Source of the DNA: Verrucomicrobiota bacterium
GTDB lineage: Bacteria; Pseudomonadota; Gammaproteobacteria; Coxiellales; Coxiellaceae
Length of the DNA: 64,000 nucleotides
Direction of reading: 5' to 3'
NCBI GenBank assembly: GCA_013287435.1
Contig: JABDDU010000002.1
Span: 1 to 64,000, forward strand
The position numbers and the translations under genes are program-made. Of the stretch, positions 62,351 to 64,000 are shown one piece after another. The notes under the pieces were generated by a model. That model saw nothing but the letters and a program-made list of their open reading frames with translations. It did no database searches and had not been told where the DNA came from. Every line of letters begins with the position of its first letter. Position 1 is the first letter of the stretch.

Positions 62351-62866
62351 ATGTATAAAACTGTGAGTATTGTAACTCTGTCTCTCTCAACAGCAACACT
62401 CTTGACGAGTTCATTGGTAAATGCTGCTTCAACATTTACATGTCCTTTAACGGTCACATGCAAAGGGAATCTTACTAAGCCATCTAGCGTAGTTTGTTCC
62501 TCGTCTTCTATACCAAAAATACTTAAATTTAGGCCCGTAACCCCAAGTAGTTATCCCCCTGGTGGCGTAGTTACGCATGGCACTCTCGGCGGAGGAAATC
62601 CTGGTGGAGGACCTCTGGCGAACAGCGGCATGTGGACCGGTTACGCTGGGGGAAGTGGATACTTAAGTGGTTGTCAATATACACTTCATGGTAGTCCCGG
62701 TGCGAGCAACACAGCAGGCACTTTTGGGACCAACTCAACGCGCATAACAATGGTGAAGGATACGGGATGGGCACCCTATGGTCACGGCATACAGAATATG
62801 TACGTTTGCCCAGTGGGAACCACTACTTGCTTATTTCAGGTAGGCGTTCCAACCCAGCATCACTAA
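62351..62866 (+). CDS. Secreted Gly/Ser/Cys-rich hypothetical protein
   Basis: 171 residues with AGGAG upstream. Signal peptide MYKTVSIVTLSLSTATLLTS ending near VNAA. The mature part has six cysteines in three short groups (TFTCPLTVTCKGN, VVCSSSS, SGCQYTLHG, MYVCPVGTTTC) and a Gly-rich middle (GTLGGGNPGGGPLANSGMW). No family recognised. The Cys spacing and signal peptide resemble the 39870 protein in general character only. Confidence 0.6.
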   Translation: MYKTVSIVTLSLSTATLLTSSLVNAASTFTCPLTVTCKGNLTKPSSVVCSSSSIPKILKFRPVTPSSYPPGGVVTHGTLGGGNPGGGPLANSGMWTGYAGGSGYLSGCQYTLHGSPGASNTAGTFGTNSTRITMVKDTGWAPYGHGIQNMYVCPVGTTTCLFQVGVPTQHH

Positions 62867-62921
62867 ACTCATTTTGAATGTTTTTTAAAAAAACGGGGCG
62901 TGCAACACAAAATGAATTCTT

Positions 62922-62943
62922 CTCCGGTCTCGTGAGACCGGAG
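62922..62943. terminator. Perfect hairpin after the secreted-protein gene
   Basis: CTCCGGTCTC-GT-GAGACCGGAG with 10-bp arms, GC-rich, 55 bp past the stop. No clear T run follows on either strand, so it may be a mobile palindrome or part of a longer terminator rather than a classical one. The rest of 62867-63047 is non-coding. Confidence 0.5.
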
Positions 62944-63047
62944 GGGTGCCCACTTTCTCAAACGCATTCACCGCTTGATCCAAGTGTTTTTTAGAAAGAT
63001 GACCGTCATATTGGAATGCCAGTTGTAAAATTTATTGCGTGCTGTTC

Positions 63048-64000
63048 CTAATACAAACAAGCGATCGGCACAGCCCAACTATTATCTCCAAAAGATCCGA
63101 TAAAATTGCCGGTATGCAGCACAACACCAATAAATTTTTTATGCGCTGGCACAATATTTTCTTTAAACCATTTTAAGTGCTTAAAATCACTGGGGCTGGG
63201 TGTAGTGCTCGCTTTCACTTCAATTCCCAGCAAATCACCTTGCTCGTTTTCAATAATAAAATCAATTTCTCTGTGATTTTTGTCGCGATAATGATACAGA
63301 TTGCAGCGATTTTCAGTGGCATCAATATGTTTTTGTAATTCATTTCCCACATGTGTTTCAATTAATTTTCCAACACGATCACCATCAAAACGAATATCGT
63401 CTATTTTCCAGCGTAAAATAGAGGCCATCAATCCGCTATCGTTAAAAATTAATTTAGATTGTTTTCCAACGCGTTCATAATCTGTTTTGATATAGGGAGA
63501 AATACGATCAATCAAATACAATGCTTCAATAGCATTACAATAACTTTCCACGGTTTGTCGCTGCAAAGATAAATTGCTACCGATAGCTGAAATATCAATG
63601 GGTTTTGTTGACCATGCTGATAATACTTGTATTAAATTTTGCATCGCCTCTTGTCGCCGGATATGAATAATCTCTTTTAAATCTCGCTCTAACAATGCAT
63701 CAATATAATTTTGATGCCATAGATAACGATCATGTTGAGAAAATAAAAGAACTTCGGGATAACCGCCTCGCAACGCAACTTCAATAATTTCATCGCGACT
63801 AACTGATTCAGGTGGTTGATGAAACACTTGTTTAAAAGCATTTTCCAGAAAATGAGGCTGATGTCCTGCTATCTCGCCTTGCGATAATGATCTGAGCGGT
63901 ATCGTTCGAATTCTGCCGGCAAGCGATTCTGTGACAGACGGTAATGATTGAATATTCGCAGAACCGGTTAGCAAATACTGTCCTGGTCGAGTATTTTCAT
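63048..64000 (-). CDS. DUF4143 AAA ATPase, C-terminal part (5' end cut by window)
   Basis: An open frame runs off the right edge, so only about 317 C-terminal residues are present. It starts at the sensor-1 region (QYLLTGSANIQSLP), then RGGYPEVLLF, a winged-helix segment (SAIGSNLSLQRQTVESYCNA) and C-terminal HREIDFIIENEQGDLLGIEV with following K, the nuclease-like pattern. The Walker motifs lie beyond the edge. Third family member in the window. An ATG at 63974 is internal, not the start. Confidence 0.85.
   Translation of the reverse strand, partial: ENTRPGQYLLTGSANIQSLPSVTESLAGRIRTIPLRSLSQGEIAGHQPHFLENAFKQVFHQPPESVSRDEIIEVALRGGYPEVLLFSQHDRYLWHQNYIDALLERDLKEIIHIRRQEAMQNLIQVLSAWSTKPIDISAIGSNLSLQRQTVESYCNAIEALYLIDRISPYIKTDYERVGKQSKLIFNDSGLMASILRWKIDDIRFDGDRVGKLIETHVGNELQKHIDATENRCNLYHYRDKNHREIDFIIENEQGDLLGIEVKASTTPSPSDFKHLKWFKENIVPAHKKFIGVVLHTGNFIGSFGDNSWAVPIACLY

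Noticed and set aside
62922..62943. Classical rho-independent terminator
   Set aside because: The hairpin is perfect but no T run follows on either strand; kept as a hairpin with low confidence.
1..64000. tRNA or rRNA genes
   Set aside because: No T-loop GGTTCGAATCC-like block with a cloverleaf and no rRNA signature was found in any intergenic region.

Overview
The window is a chromosomal segment of an AT-rich gammaproteobacterium, most likely from the order Legionellales (a Coxiella/Legionella/Berkiella-like intracellular bacterium). The strongest evidence is a colinear block of Dot/Icm type IVB secretion genes (icmT, icmS, an icmR-position gene, icmQ, icmP, icmO, icmN, icmM-position, icmL) followed on the other strand by dotD-dotC-dotB. 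Housekeeping genes have ordinary gammaproteobacterial neighbourhoods (gmk-rpoZ-spoT-ridA-recG, mraZ-rsmH-ftsL-ftsI, dut-algC, rpmB-rpmG, yafS-rnhA-dnaQ, pcnB-folK). No rRNA, tRNA or CRISPR array was recognised.

Layout. 1-7650 (minus): icmL (cut by the window edge) back to icmT, including a 58-codon gene exactly where the fast-evolving IcmR-type chaperone of IcmQ is expected. 7.9-13.1 kb: an O-methyltransferase, a small HTH protein, dotDCB and a BCCT-like membrane protein. 13.2-16.9 kb: a decayed hicA/hicB pair, then a three-gene ABC importer of the TrpXYZ type followed by trpR, which looks like a tryptophan-uptake regulon. 17.1-20.4 kb: dnaQ, rnhA, a yafS-like methyltransferase and divergent mltD. 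21.3-29.7 kb: an MFS exporter, a DUF4143 ATPase, an SDR, folD, htpG and two paralogous outer-membrane barrels. 29.9-37.4 kb: recG, ridA, spoT, rpoZ, gmk, rph and xthA. 37.4-47.6 kb: a frameshifted DUF4160 with DUF2442, waaC, pyrE, a small secreted protein, algC, dut, rpmB, rpmG, ferredoxin, coaD, folK, pcnB, arginase and marC. 47.7-53.9 kb: hemE, a mazEF-type pair, murB, a small hypothetical gene and uvrA. 54-60 kb: ftsI, ftsL, rsmH and mraZ with an upstream triple MraZ box, then yajQ and tdh. 60-64 kb: a fused nucleotidyltransferase-HEPN protein, a DUF4143 ATPase, a secreted protein and a third, truncated DUF4143 ATPase.

The most unusual property is the intergenic DNA. Many gene boundaries carry short tandem repeats from a small vocabulary: the hexamer GTGAGT and heptamers such as CAGTAAT, CAGTTAT, CACTGAT and GAACAGT. 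These are often arranged as inverted arms around an AT-rich core with a recurring CCTCTGACACTGA word. The hexamer is open in most frames and has entered the coding ends of RsmH, RecG and FolK and a loop of UvrA. The heptamers have a period that is not a multiple of three, so they place stop codons in every frame, and they stay outside genes.

At least three other short non-coding repeat families are present. One is a 175-194 bp IS66-like MITE with GTAACAGATCA ends and perfect 8-bp target duplications at three sites; it rewrote the C-terminus of DnaQ, separated coaD from the ferredoxin gene, and inserted inside another repeat. The second is a ~187 bp hairpin element with 4-bp duplications. The third is a ~115 bp element predicted to fold as a three-way junction. 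Assignments rest on reading the translated sequences and motifs by eye; no database search was run.
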